A stretch of DNA of 55,089 nt from Candidatus Zhuqueibacterota bacterium (lineage in GTDB: Bacteria; Zhuqueibacterota; Zhuqueibacteria; Zhuqueibacterales; Geothermadaptataceae). Positions within the stretch are counted from its first letter, which is position 1. Each line of letters opens with the position of its first letter. Location: positions 1 through 55,089 of the forward strand of contig JAUZRQ010000071.1 in the NCBI GenBank assembly GCA_030950365.1. The letters run 5' to 3'. The notes beneath the pieces were generated by a model. The model was not told the DNA's origin, searched no databases, and was given only the letters and a program-made list of their open reading frames with translations. Both the position numbers and the translations under genes were made by a program. Positions 44,343 to 53,295 of the stretch are shown piece by piece.

Positions 44343-45329
44343 TCACCACGGCATTTTTCGTTTGGTGAATTTTCTGCCCACCTCCGCTGAATCGCGCCGC
44401 CGGCCGGCGCCAATCATGACGCCCCGCTTGATCTGTTGAATAACATTGTCCGGCAATACGTTGTCCAGAAAGAACAGGCCGTATTTTTTGCACAGCGCCA
44501 GCACGCGGTCACCGGCGGCGGCCACTTCCGGCGGCACCGGCGGATCGGCGCGGCCCTCCAGGTAGCCGTACGACAGCCCCATATCGCGCGGTCCGTGCTC
44601 CGCGAAACAAAGCCCGGGTACGGCCAGAGTTTTCTCCGCATTGGCCAGCGCATGGCGATCTTCGATTTTCACCCCCAGCATGATTTCGCCCTGGGGATTG
44701 AGCGGCCAGACGTCGGCTTTCTGCAGGTACTCCTTTTCGCTGACGCCCCACACCCAGGCGGCGAACTTGTGGCTGCCCCAGCCGCGCAGCCCCTCACCGA
44801 GTACGTCGATGGCCTGCTTGTGGATGGGATAGCGCGCCGCGCGCACAAACGCCTTCACCGCTTTGGGGTCGCGGGCGCGCGCCAGGTGAATGCCGTGAAT
44901 GCCCTGGGCCAGCGCCTGTTCGATCATCCAGTGGCCGGCGCGCACCGTAGCGGCGTCGAGTCCCAGCAGCGGCAGCACCACGATGACCGCTGGCGTGCGG
45001 TGGCCGCTCGGAGTCGGGCCGCCGTCCACCAGCCCTTTCATGAATTCGCGCAGCAGCCCGAAATCGAGCGGATTGTGCTCCATGTTGAACACGATGTAAT
45101 CGGCCCAGGTCTGCGCCATTTCCCTGCCTTTTTCGTAGCCGCCGTAGGCGGCGGCGTAGTAGATGGGCTGTCCATCTTCCAGCAATTCGATGCATTTGTT
45201 GATGCGGCGGGGATGGTAGCCGGAGTGGGTGAGGGATTGCGCATGGGTGTCCATCCGAAACAAAAAAGCCCAAATCAGGAAAGAATAAAACCATATATAG
45301 AGCCATCGGATATTTGAAGTGCAATGCAT
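44343..45329 (-). CDS. HpcH/HpaI-family aldolase with an N-terminal export signal
   Basis: A 328-residue protein. The catalytic fold is the HpcH/HpaI aldolase type: ADYIVFNMEHNPLDFGLLREF matches the family D-x-E-H strand, IHGIHLARARDPKAV matches the 'GI.vPr' strand, and E and D metal ligands are in GVKIEDRHALANAEKT and HGPRDMGLSYGY. Such enzymes cleave or join 2-keto-3-deoxy sugar acids and pyruvate. The N-terminus has a long hydrophobic segment (YIWFYSFLIWAFLF) ending THAQS, which looks like a signal peptide. A perfect AGGAGGTG lies seven bases before this ATG, so the long form is the real start, not the internal ATG at 45254. An exported aldolase is unusual. Confidence 0.78.
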   Translation of the reverse strand: MHCTSNIRWLYIWFYSFLIWAFLFRMDTHAQSLTHSGYHPRRINKCIELLEDGQPIYYAAAYGGYEKGREMAQTWADYIVFNMEHNPLDFGLLREFMKGLVDGGPTPSGHRTPAVIVVLPLLGLDAATVRAGHWMIEQALAQGIHGIHLARARDPKAVKAFVRAARYPIHKQAIDVLGEGLRGWGSHKFAAWVWGVSEKEYLQKADVWPLNPQGEIMLGVKIEDRHALANAEKTLAVPGLCFAEHGPRDMGLSYGYLEGRADPPVPPEVAAAGDRVLALCKKYGLFFLDNVLPDNVIQQIKRGVMIGAGRRRDSAEVGRKFTKRKMPW

Positions 45330-45374
45330 ACCAATTCACCTCCTGATTTTTCTTTGCTATCCGTCCGTTTCGCC

Positions 45375-46946
45375 CTACTCCACCACCCGGTAACTCGGCA
45401 ACACCACCACCTCCATCGCTTCGGGAAGCAGGCCCCAGATTTCGACAAACTCTTCATCATTACGCCGCACCACGCCCCAGACATCTCCGGCGCGCACCAC
45501 ACGAAGTCGGAGCTGATCCTTTTGCAGCCGGGCGCCCGGCACGAACAGCGTAGTGGTGCCCCATTTTGCATTCACACTGCGATGCCACACCACCAGCACC
45601 TGCCGGTCCTGCACAAAGCCGGGACCTTGCTTTCGGCGTTTTCCCTCCGGACCGCGGGAGCGGATCCAGTTCTCCTGCAGCTCCGCTTCGGAGGTCAGGG
45701 TGAACTTGCCGAAAAACCAGTTGTGGCGAATGCGATACGGTTCCAGCCAGTCCCGCGTCTCGATGCAGAGAAAATCATCGAGAATGACATTCCGGTCGAT
45801 TTCCACTTCGCTGCGCTGGAAATAGATGCCGGTATTGAAAGCGCAGACATTGCCGGAGAACCGCGCCCGCGTTTCCATGGTCATGCGCATGGCGCCCGAA
45901 TTCATCGAAGGATTGGCATTGCCAATGATGACATTGCCGGCGATGTCCAGCCAGAATTCTTCTGCGGGCGGCATCTTGTCAAAAGGCCGATCGTAGCGGT
46001 GCTCCTGCCCGCCGATGAACAGCGCGCCGCCGTCGTCGTCGCAGCGGTTGCCCACGAAAATATTGTTGCGGATGACCGCCGAAGACCACAGCGCCACGAA
46101 CAGCGCGCCGCCGTCGTTCTGCCGCAACGCCCGGTTACCCAGAAAAATGTTATTTTCGATGTGCGGCCGGGAATGATCGAAGACCGAAACCGCGCCGCCG
46201 TCGCTGCTGCGTTTGGGGTCGGACAGGCCGGTGGTATTGTAGAGAAACACGTTGTTGCGAATGGTGCCGGCGGAGCGGCCGTGCAACGCCACGGCCGCTC
46301 CGCGCCCAATCTCTGTGCTGTTTTGCATAAACAGGTTGTTCTCGATCACCGGCGCCGCGCCGTTCTCCGCATAAATGGCGCCGCCGTCGTTGGCGATTTC
46401 GTGCCGATATTTGGGATTCCACCCCTGCGGAGCCAGGGTCTGGTTGCTGGTGAAAATGTTGTTGGTGATCACCGGTGAAGTGCGGTTGCAGAACACGGCT
46501 GCTCCTTTGCCGCGAACCCGGCCATCTCGAAGAATGAAACCGTCGATGCGGCAGTGATCGGCGCCGATGAACAGCCGATGACGGTCTGCGCCGGAAATCG
46601 TGGTGGGATGCGAGACCAGGTCCCGCTGCCAGTCGCCCGCACCGAACCCACCATAAAGATCGACATACGGTTTCAATTGAAGATTGTCGGCCGCATATTC
46701 GCCCGCAGCAACCAGAATGGCTACCCGATTGGACGGCCCGGCATCCCGAACCTGCTGCAGGGCAAAGGCGAGCGTCCGCCAGGGCCGGCTTGCCGAACCG
46801 GCGCCCTGCTGATTCGAGCCGTTTGTTTGCGAAACGTAATAAACCTGCTGGTAATCGGTCAAATCCACGGCCCGGGTTTCGGGTCCCTGCGCCCGGGCAA
46901 CAGCGAAACCGCAAATAAAAAACAAGCAAAACAGACGATAGGTCAT
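45375..46946 (-). CDS. Exported right-handed parallel beta-helix protein
   Basis: A 523-residue protein with signal peptide MTYRLFCLFFICGFAVARAQ. It has a start typical of polysaccharide-acting beta-helix proteins (YYVSQTNGSNQQGAGSASRPWRTL) and then many coils with the N-N-x-F/I pattern: PVITNNIFTSN, PVIENNLFMQNS, GTIRNNVFLYN, HIENNIFLGN, VIRNNIFVGN. It may bind or cut a charged polysaccharide. No pectate lyase or chondroitinase catalytic set could be assigned. Start 46946 is chosen for the signal peptide; the ribosome site is weak. It is followed after 45 bases by the aldolase gene. Confidence 0.78.
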   Translation of the reverse strand: MTYRLFCLFFICGFAVARAQGPETRAVDLTDYQQVYYVSQTNGSNQQGAGSASRPWRTLAFALQQVRDAGPSNRVAILVAAGEYAADNLQLKPYVDLYGGFGAGDWQRDLVSHPTTISGADRHRLFIGADHCRIDGFILRDGRVRGKGAAVFCNRTSPVITNNIFTSNQTLAPQGWNPKYRHEIANDGGAIYAENGAAPVIENNLFMQNSTEIGRGAAVALHGRSAGTIRNNVFLYNTTGLSDPKRSSDGGAVSVFDHSRPHIENNIFLGNRALRQNDGGALFVALWSSAVIRNNIFVGNRCDDDGGALFIGGQEHRYDRPFDKMPPAEEFWLDIAGNVIIGNANPSMNSGAMRMTMETRARFSGNVCAFNTGIYFQRSEVEIDRNVILDDFLCIETRDWLEPYRIRHNWFFGKFTLTSEAELQENWIRSRGPEGKRRKQGPGFVQDRQVLVVWHRSVNAKWGTTTLFVPGARLQKDQLRLRVVRAGDVWGVVRRNDEEFVEIWGLLPEAMEVVVLPSYRVVE

Positions 46947-47133
46947 GACGTGGCACCAAAGTTTTGTAGCCCTCAAGCCATTCGTGAAAAATTCGAATGG
47001 GAGACAAGCAAACCTCTCGCAGTGGTGCGGAGGCCGTTGAGATTTAATGATTCGATACACAAGAGAGCCCGAATAAGATGATCCGCCTTCAAAGAAAAAG
47101 TCCAGAAACCTATTTGGGAAAGCATATCCTTTT

Positions 47134-47164
47134 CCACCTTCCCAAGTTGAACCTGGGAAGGAGG
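47134..47164. repeat. Palindromic intergenic repeat family R1, copy 2
   Basis: A 31-base near-palindrome matching the consensus at all but one or two arm positions (A for T at the third base). It lies in the spacer between the beta-helix gene and the 47312 gene. A CATTCG/CGAATG six-base inverted pair lies nearby at about 46979-46999. Confidence 0.75.
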
Positions 47165-47199
47165 GATCGCCCTCCGCACCAGAAAAGCAAGCTGGCCTA

Positions 47200-47270
47200 A
47201 AATCCGCGTTTCATCTGCGTCCATCCGTGGCTTTCATAAATCCGTTTCAATCCGGGTAATCCGTGGTTTT
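47200..47270. repeat. Dispersed ATCCGTG-type intergenic repeat, copy 3
   Basis: The longest copy: AATCCGCG, TCATCTGCGT, CCATCCGTGG, AAATCCGTTTC, AATCCGGGTAATCCGTGG follow one another, interrupted by a few bases. Same words as at 4174, 32117 and 53296. Confidence 0.5.
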
Positions 47271-47311
47271 TTCATTTCGACAACCCAAATCATGAACAAC
47301 GCGCTGAATGG

Positions 47312-49831
47312 CTATTCCAGGGAGCGGCTTTCGATTTGTCCTGAACCGTTGCCAAACTGAAGGGCATACAGCCGCGCCCCGCGCAACCGGATGTCGAGCC
47401 GCACCACCTTCCCGGCCAGCGCAGAGACATCGCTGCCGCGCTGCAGCCATTCCACTTCATAGGCCACCGCATCCCCGTTGATGTACACGCACTCCTCCAC
47501 CGAATAACCGGGGAACGGCTTTCCGTTTTCATCGAGGATTCCGACCTGCGCATAGCCGGCGGCATCGGTGTCGATATTGAGCCGCAGCCGGTCGCCGCGA
47601 AAAATCAGCGGCCGGGTGACGATGCGTCCGACGCGGTCGTACGGGGCATCGGCAGAGACGAAGCCGTCCAGCCGCTGCACCACGCGGAAGACGGCACGGC
47701 CCTCCGGTCGCTTGATCCAGGCGGAGTGGTACTGGGTCTCGGCGAAGAAATACTGCCAGATTTCATCGCCGCGCCGCACCATGCCCTGCGCCAGATAGGC
47801 CGTCTTGATGTCCCGTCCGCCGTACCGGCCAATGCCAACGTACGCCGGCCGCGGATAGCGCCGCCAGTGGAAGCCGTCTCGGCTGACGGCGAGCTGGGTT
47901 TCGATGGGACCGCTGCCGCGGCCGCGCACCGAATCCATCAATGCGCGCCGGGCCGCTGGCTGCTCCACTTCGTAATGAAAATAGACGATTGGAAAGGCCA
48001 GGTACACATCCGGAGCCCAGGGGTATTTGATCGCCTTGGTGACGTAGATATCCGTGTCCGCAGGATCGAGGGTATCCACCGGCGTGAATAGATGCGGATA
48101 TTCGAAGGAAAAGCCGCCCGGCGTCAGCGGTCCGTTGTCGAGAAACCACGGCTGCGGATCGCGCAGGGGAAATTTCTTTTTCAACTTCTGCACCTGTTCC
48201 GGTGACAGCGGCCTGAACGGCCAGGGCGGGTAGATCGATTCGGACTCGGTGAAGGCGGTCTCGCGGCGCGTCTCGCCGCCGGGGAATTGCAGCACATCGG
48301 TGCGGTGGTAGGCCAGGTACTTCTGCTGCTGGTCGTCGTAAAAAGCACACGATTGCGTGCCGGAGCGGAAGGGCAACACGTAGGTGCTGTGGCGCTTCCA
48401 GTGCAGTCCGTCCGGGGAGACAAAGAGATAGATGCCGCGGCGGTGGAAATCGCTGATGTATTTCCAGCGCTCCTCCGACGGCCCGTTGGGATCCAGAAAG
48501 GGGGTGCCCAGCCCGCCCACGGGCGCCGGGATCACGATGTTTTTGCGTCCGAAATATTCCCGCCCCAGATCGGGCGCGGTGAAATGGATGCCATCGGTCG
48601 AAATCAGCACCTGCAGGTAGTCTTTTTCCACCGAGTTGTAGATGCGGATGCGGCCGCTGTCATCCTCCACCACGGTGAGATGCTTGCGAAACGGCCCGCG
48701 GATGCTGTCGATGACCACCTCTTCCACGCGCGGCGGATTCACCGCGAAGGTGATGTTTTCCATTTTCTCGATGAGTGCATCATCAATAAGCAGATATTTT
48801 CTCGAACCGAGCCGCACCGGGGTCTGAGTTTTCTGGTTTCCGGCAAAAAGCAGCGGCGGTCCGGCGATATGCGGCCGCAGGGCGCGGACGCGTTCCGCCC
48901 GGGGCGAAAGCGTCTGCGTCGGCTGAAACGCGGCGCGGTACTTCTGGCCGAAAAAGACATGCAGTTCATCGAGTCGTCCCTGCAGCGGCCGCCGCCACCG
49001 CCCGTCGCGGCCGATGCTCATGTAGTCTTCCTCGCCGGGCTTCAGCCGCTGCAGCGGGCGCAGTTTCACCTCCGCAACCGGCCGGCCGTCCACGAAATGC
49101 CGCAGGGTGTGCCGCGCCGCGGAATACACGAAGGCGAGATGGTGCCATTTTGCCCCGCCGGGCTGCAGCGCCGCGGCGTCGGTGGGGATGTTCACCATCT
49201 GGCCCGAAGGGGTGTTTTCCAGCACGAAGGCGCGGAAATCCTGTGCGAGCCGCAGGCACGTCACCGCCGGATTGTCGCCGCGCGGCCCTTCGCCGATTTC
49301 AAACACAACGCCATCGGCGCCGGTGGAGCGCGTGGGCAGAAACCAGAATTCCACCGTCCAGTCGAAATCGCCGAGATTCAGCCGCGTCGACGTGGCCTGC
49401 GCGAAGCCCACCTGCTTGCGGAGATGGTTTTCGCCGCGGGTCATCAGCGCGCAAAATTGGGCATTGTGCCAGCTCAGCGGCGGTACGGTGCGGTCCGGCC
49501 GCGGCGGCAGCCGCTTCAGGCCAAAACGGATTTCTCCCTCCGGAATGGAAATCTCGGGATACTCGAGGGGCTCCAGCGCATTGCCATTTTTGCCGGCAAC
49601 GATGCGGCCGCCCAGTCCCAACACCAGGGGATAATCGTTGGGCCCGCTGTCGCTGAGCACCGAGCTCGGATACACGCCCTGCGGTTCATCGAACAGCCAC
49701 AGCGCCACGGTCTGGGGCCGGAGATTTTGGGGATTAAAAACGGAAAAGAAAAACAGCATCGCCATGACCGATCTTCTCGTTCTTGGATTACCGAAAAGTC
49801 TGATCATGGCCTGACTTTGCGCGTTTCTCAT
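47312..49831 (-). CDS. Exported LamG/lectin-like plus beta-propeller glycosidase-like protein
   Basis: An 839-residue exported protein. After a signal-like segment (AMLFFFSVFNPQNL) residues 40-310 form a LamG / concanavalin-type lectin domain (FDWTVEFWFLP, KWHHLAFVYS, RHFVDGRPVAEVKL, GRLDELHVF). Residues 345-740 look like a five-bladed propeller of the GH43/GH32-like type: repeated DG.HW, 'D...RRGIYLFVSPDGLHW', GTQSCAFYDDQQQKYLAYHR, ETQLAVSRDGFHWRR. The last about 100 residues are a beta-sandwich. No confident GH43 catalytic triad could be named. It probably binds or cuts an outer polysaccharide. Start 49831 has AGGTGG upstream and follows the metallophosphatase stop by 13 bases. Confidence 0.72.
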   Translation of the reverse strand: MRNAQSQAMIRLFGNPRTRRSVMAMLFFFSVFNPQNLRPQTVALWLFDEPQGVYPSSVLSDSGPNDYPLVLGLGGRIVAGKNGNALEPLEYPEISIPEGEIRFGLKRLPPRPDRTVPPLSWHNAQFCALMTRGENHLRKQVGFAQATSTRLNLGDFDWTVEFWFLPTRSTGADGVVFEIGEGPRGDNPAVTCLRLAQDFRAFVLENTPSGQMVNIPTDAAALQPGGAKWHHLAFVYSAARHTLRHFVDGRPVAEVKLRPLQRLKPGEEDYMSIGRDGRWRRPLQGRLDELHVFFGQKYRAAFQPTQTLSPRAERVRALRPHIAGPPLLFAGNQKTQTPVRLGSRKYLLIDDALIEKMENITFAVNPPRVEEVVIDSIRGPFRKHLTVVEDDSGRIRIYNSVEKDYLQVLISTDGIHFTAPDLGREYFGRKNIVIPAPVGGLGTPFLDPNGPSEERWKYISDFHRRGIYLFVSPDGLHWKRHSTYVLPFRSGTQSCAFYDDQQQKYLAYHRTDVLQFPGGETRRETAFTESESIYPPWPFRPLSPEQVQKLKKKFPLRDPQPWFLDNGPLTPGGFSFEYPHLFTPVDTLDPADTDIYVTKAIKYPWAPDVYLAFPIVYFHYEVEQPAARRALMDSVRGRGSGPIETQLAVSRDGFHWRRYPRPAYVGIGRYGGRDIKTAYLAQGMVRRGDEIWQYFFAETQYHSAWIKRPEGRAVFRVVQRLDGFVSADAPYDRVGRIVTRPLIFRGDRLRLNIDTDAAGYAQVGILDENGKPFPGYSVEECVYINGDAVAYEVEWLQRGSDVSALAGKVVRLDIRLRGARLYALQFGNGSGQIESRSLE

Positions 49832-49844
49832 GCTTACCACCTGA

Positions 49845-50759
49845 TCAATTAACATTTACCGTCTCGTTTGCCTTTATCACCCGGAGGGTTTGCTTCTGAG
49901 CGTTAAAGCTTACGATATAGAAACTTTCATCGGAGCCTTCACCGAAGGAGTCGGTTTCAAACACCGGAATGCGGCCGAACAGGACATCGTGTACAAACAG
50001 ATGGCCATGGCCGACAAAGACGCCTTTGATTTTTGCCTGATACCGGCGCAACAGCCGGTAAAATCGGCGGTCCTTTTGCGGTGATCCAAGGTCTTTGAAT
50101 TTGCACCAGAACCGAAAATGGTCTGTTTTAATGGGATGATGAAAAAGGAGCGCCACCGGTCCATTTTCCTCCAGTTCGCGTCCCAGCCAGTCCATCTGAG
50201 TATCATCAAAATGCCGGTTCAGATGCCGACCGCCCATGCTGTTAAGCACGATAAATTTCCAGCCCCGGTGCTTGACGGAATAATACGGCGCAAAGCCGGT
50301 TTGCTGCCGCCAGAGCTCCCACATGGCTCCGATTTCCTCTTGCGGCCAGGGCGCATCGGAATCACGGAAGTTGCCGATTTTGTGATCGTGGTTGCCCATG
50401 GCCAGATAAAAGGGAATGCGCAGGCGGCGCAGCACCGAAACGGCCCGGCGCAACCGGTTGTCGCTGGTATCCGGATTTTCGTGCGTGTACTTGCCAAAAA
50501 CGCTGGACACCACATCGCCGGTCACGAACACCAGCTCCACGCCGGGGAATTTGCCGGCGTTGATTTTTTGCACCAGCCGCAGCAGGCGGCGGGTTTTGGT
50601 GGTGTCGCTGCTGATGTGCGTATCGGAAAGCACGATGGCTTTAAAATCGGCTTTTTCAATCAAACGGCTTGCCGGCGGCCTGCAGGAAAGGGTCAGGCCG
50701 ATTGCGACAACAATCAGCGTCTTCCACCAGATTGTCCCGGTGCGGCAAGTTTCGGGCAT
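49845..50759 (-). CDS. Calcineurin-like metallophosphoesterase lipoprotein
   Basis: A 304-residue lipoprotein (signal ending LTLSC, lipobox). All metal-binding motifs of the calcineurin-type phosphoesterase family are present in order: D-x-H in VLSDTHIS, GD in FVTGDVV, GNHDH, a His in LLFHHPIK, and GHGH near the C-terminus. It should act in the periplasm on a phosphate or sulfate ester; the substrate is unknown. The stop codon of the preceding sialidase-like gene lies 8 bases before this ATG, with AGGTAGG as ribosome site; an earlier ATG at 50780, with AGGA before it, is an equal alternative that overlaps that gene. Confidence 0.85.
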   Translation of the reverse strand: MPETCRTGTIWWKTLIVVAIGLTLSCRPPASRLIEKADFKAIVLSDTHISSDTTKTRRLLRLVQKINAGKFPGVELVFVTGDVVSSVFGKYTHENPDTSDNRLRRAVSVLRRLRIPFYLAMGNHDHKIGNFRDSDAPWPQEEIGAMWELWRQQTGFAPYYSVKHRGWKFIVLNSMGGRHLNRHFDDTQMDWLGRELEENGPVALLFHHPIKTDHFRFWCKFKDLGSPQKDRRFYRLLRRYQAKIKGVFVGHGHLFVHDVLFGRIPVFETDSFGEGSDESFYIVSFNAQKQTLRVIKANETVNVN

Positions 50760-50766
50760 GGTTCGC

Positions 50767-52740
50767 CTACCTGTTTGCATGCGTCCTCACGTCATCGATC
50801 CACACGCGAATCGGCGCGGTTTTTTGATCGCTGCCGGCGCGGTCTTCGCGGTACAGTCCCGCGGTTTTGGGCTCCGCCTCTTCGGCCAGCCATTTGGGCA
50901 CCTCTCCCCGCCAGGGACCGGTGCGAAACACCACGCGCTCCAGCACCGGCGTTTCTTCCGCAAACGGCACCGGTTCCGGCAGGGGCTCGCCGTTCACAAA
51001 GACGCGGTACTGTTGCTTTTCACAATCCAGCACCAGCCGAACCGCGATCCACTGTCCGGGTTGCAGCCGCACCGGGTGAGGATATTTCACCCGGCGGTGA
51101 TCGAACGAGAGCCAGTCGCGGTCGAAGCGCAGGGCCACGGGGCGATGGCCGTGCTGGCTCTGCACTTCCACGAAGAAGGCGTAACCGCGCGGCATCTCCT
51201 GCAAGCGCACTTTGAAGGCCAATGTCACCTTTTTCGAAGAGGGAAATATCCGTTCGGCGCGGGCGTAATCCACCGGGTCCTCGTCCAGCAGCTCCAGCGC
51301 CACATTGGCGCCGTTGGGCTCGCCCACCAGCCGGATGGGCGCCCACTTCGGCATGTACAGGTTCCACAATTTCAGGTCGGCGATACTGCGCACGCGGCTG
51401 AAATCCTGATTCACGTGCTCCGGCACCGAACCGGTCACCGGCACCGGCACCCTCGCCACCCAGATGTCTTCTTTATTCATGCTGTAGGTCAGCCACATAT
51501 CCTTCCCGGGCGGATCGCCGTTTCCGGGAAGGATGCCGCGTACGTACTGCGACCCGGGATTTTTGTGAATTCCCTGATACCGCATCGGCGGCACCTCGCC
51601 CTGCACCACCAGCGCGCGGTCGAAGCGCCGCCCATCGTCGCTGGTGATCATCACCAGTGGAAAGCGGTTGCGCAGGGTGGCCGAGAAGTTGTACACCAGC
51701 ACATAGCGGCCGTCTTCGGTGCGCTGGCCCCAGATTTTAGAGCCGGGGGAGCGGATGTTGTGCTGCATCTTGACGATGGGCGACCAGGTACGGCCGCTGT
51801 CCGGACTCACCGCGAAATAGGCGTTTTTCCAGATGCCCACGGTCATGCCGTCGCCGCGGCGGAAAAAGCAAAACGCCTTGCCGGCGCCGGCGGCTGTGGT
51901 CACCCCGATTTTCTGGGAAGCGGGATCGATTCCCGGAGCCTTTGACGGATCGATGGGAAAGAAGCCGTCGGTTTGCCGGTCTTCTTCCCACCACTGCAGG
52001 ATCATCAGCTTGTCCGCCAGCAGCGCTTCGCAGGCTTCCACGAAACCTTTATCCGGAGACGATTTGTAGTAGGGGTAGCGGGTGTTTTTTTCGTTCCAGC
52101 CGTTTTGCCGGTTGTAGCGGATGAAATAGATCGGCCCCATGCTGCCGTCGGCGTAAATTTCGCGCACCACGCGGCCGATGCCCTGTCCCTTGTTGGGCGA
52201 AAAGCGCGGCGTGGGGCAGAAGCTGTAAAACGCCAGGGTGAGCAGCCGGCCGTTGGGCGCTACATAGAAGCCCATACGCTGGTGCATCACCGCGCCGGTG
52301 CCTGCGGGGATGGTGTAACCGGCATAGTGGATTTCCGGCAGCGGATATTCCGGGAAGGCCACGACCGGCTTCTGCCAGTTTCGGCCGTCGGCGGAAACGG
52401 CGATCATGGTGCGGGTGGGCGGGGTGTGCTCCTGAAACCCGCCGCTCAAAAATTGCAGATAGAATTTCCCGTTCCAGTAGGCCAGATAGGGCTGGTGGTT
52501 GTAGGTGTAACCCAGCGACCCGCCCTCCGGAGGAAAGCGGCGGTTGGCGCGGAAAGCCTGAAAATGATGCACCCCCACGGCGTGTGGCAACCGTCCATCG
52601 TAAAAATAGGGATCGGGCCGGGCGTTGCCCACGTATTGCACCGGCGCCTCCGCTTGCCGGGGCGGTAACTGCCCGGCTCCGGGTTCTATTTGTGCAAACA
52701 ACAAATGGACGGCAAGAGGCAATGCAATTGAAGCGCGCAT
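50767..52740 (-). CDS. Exported sialidase-like propeller with C-terminal lectin-like domain
   Basis: A 657-residue exported protein. Signal peptide MRASIALPLAVHLLFA. Residues 70-420 contain propeller strands with Asp-box-like turns (SADGRNWQKP, SPDSGRTWSP, TSDDGRRFDR), aromatic patches and an N-terminal YTYNHQPYLAYWNGKFYLQFL blade, typical of sialidase-fold proteins. Residues 470-657 resemble a laminin-G-like beta-sandwich (VTLAFKVRLQE, GYAFFVEVQS, WIAVRLVLDCEKQQYRVFVNGEPL). A role in breaking down an acidic glycan is likely; the sialidase Arg triad was not identified, so substrate is open. It is the first in a tight three-gene run with the metallophosphatase and the LamG protein. Confidence 0.7.
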   Translation of the reverse strand: MRASIALPLAVHLLFAQIEPGAGQLPPRQAEAPVQYVGNARPDPYFYDGRLPHAVGVHHFQAFRANRRFPPEGGSLGYTYNHQPYLAYWNGKFYLQFLSGGFQEHTPPTRTMIAVSADGRNWQKPVVAFPEYPLPEIHYAGYTIPAGTGAVMHQRMGFYVAPNGRLLTLAFYSFCPTPRFSPNKGQGIGRVVREIYADGSMGPIYFIRYNRQNGWNEKNTRYPYYKSSPDKGFVEACEALLADKLMILQWWEEDRQTDGFFPIDPSKAPGIDPASQKIGVTTAAGAGKAFCFFRRGDGMTVGIWKNAYFAVSPDSGRTWSPIVKMQHNIRSPGSKIWGQRTEDGRYVLVYNFSATLRNRFPLVMITSDDGRRFDRALVVQGEVPPMRYQGIHKNPGSQYVRGILPGNGDPPGKDMWLTYSMNKEDIWVARVPVPVTGSVPEHVNQDFSRVRSIADLKLWNLYMPKWAPIRLVGEPNGANVALELLDEDPVDYARAERIFPSSKKVTLAFKVRLQEMPRGYAFFVEVQSQHGHRPVALRFDRDWLSFDHRRVKYPHPVRLQPGQWIAVRLVLDCEKQQYRVFVNGEPLPEPVPFAEETPVLERVVFRTGPWRGEVPKWLAEEAEPKTAGLYREDRAGSDQKTAPIRVWIDDVRTHANR

Positions 52741-52895
52741 GGCAGCAACCTCATTTTCAATGATGAGCTTCTTGAAAACCCCAATCTGTCAAAACCTGCT
52801 GGGTTGGTCGAAACACGGTCAAAGCATCGATATGTCAAGCGAAACGATATTTTCCTGGATATGCGAAAGGAATCCAATCAAGCCTGTTTTATAAC

Positions 52896-52938
52896 AAGTT
52901 ATCTCTCGCTGAGGCGCAGGGGCCGCGGAGGTTATTTC
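52896..52938. repeat. Repeat family R2, copy A
   Basis: Shares AAGTTATCTCTCGCTGAGGC, the following CGCAG and then CGCGGAGGTTATTT with the copy at 53146-53188. The two differ at only a few bases. Confidence 0.7.
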
Positions 52939-52990
52939 TACCGATATTGTTCCAATAGCCTCCAAAGCCGTGTCCTTTCGAGCGCAATCT

Positions 52991-53021
52991 CCTGCTTCCC
53001 AAGTTTAACTTGGGAAGGAAG
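52991..53021. repeat. Palindromic intergenic repeat family R1, copy 3
   Basis: A 31-base near-palindrome with a perfect inner part: CTTCCCAAGTT, a central T, and AACTTGGGAAG. The outermost bases differ from the consensus. Confidence 0.75.
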
Positions 53022-53067
53022 ACAAGTTGTTTGCCCATGATCGAAGTGACGGTTCAGCCTTCTATCT

Positions 53068-53104
53068 GTCATCGCGAGGAGCGGAGCGACGACGCGATCT
53101 CATT
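53068..53104. repeat. ATCGCGAGGAGCG-type dispersed repeat
   Basis: The run opens GTCATCGCGAGGAGCGGAGC and closes CGACGACGCGATCTCATT. ATCGCG and CGCGAT can pair. The wording resembles the 'CATTGCGAGGAGCGAAGCGAC...GCAATCTC' element scattered through many unrelated bacterial genomes. Confidence 0.55.
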
Positions 53105-53108
53105 ACCT

Positions 53109-53139
53109 CCTCCTTCGCAAGTTGAACCTGGGACGGAGG
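53109..53139. repeat. Palindromic intergenic repeat family R1, copy 4
   Basis: Matches the consensus CCTCCTTC-CAAGTT / AACCTGGGA-GGAGG arms except for a G at position 9 and a C in the right arm. Seven bases later an R2 copy begins. Confidence 0.75.
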
Positions 53140-53145
53140 ACTGGA

Positions 53146-53188
53146 AAGTTATCTCTCGCTGAGGCGCAGAGCCCGCGGAGGTTATTTT
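53146..53188. repeat. Repeat family R2, copy B
   Basis: Near-identical to 52896-52938. Its last base directly abuts R1 copy 5. Confidence 0.7.
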
Positions 53189-53219
53189 CCTCCATCCCAA
53201 GTTGGACCTGGTACAGTGG
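53189..53219. repeat. Palindromic intergenic repeat family R1, copy 5 (degenerate)
   Basis: Left arm CCTCCATCCCAAGTT is well kept; the right arm (GGACCTGGTACAG) has decayed, so the hairpin is weak. Confidence 0.6.
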
Positions 53220-53295
53220 TCTATGAAGGAGGTCTATGGATACCTCATTCTCATCAAACGGATCGAGCCGTACTCCGGAAAACAAGCCAGCTCAA

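Noticed and set aside
48287-51945. Long plus-strand frames opposite the LamG, metallophosphatase and sialidase-like genes
   Set aside because: All are complements of well-supported minus-strand genes and have Arg/His/Ala-rich, motif-free translations.
52896-53219. CRISPR array
   Set aside because: The repeated units are palindromic, of different families, irregularly spaced, and some abut without spacers; no cas genes are present.
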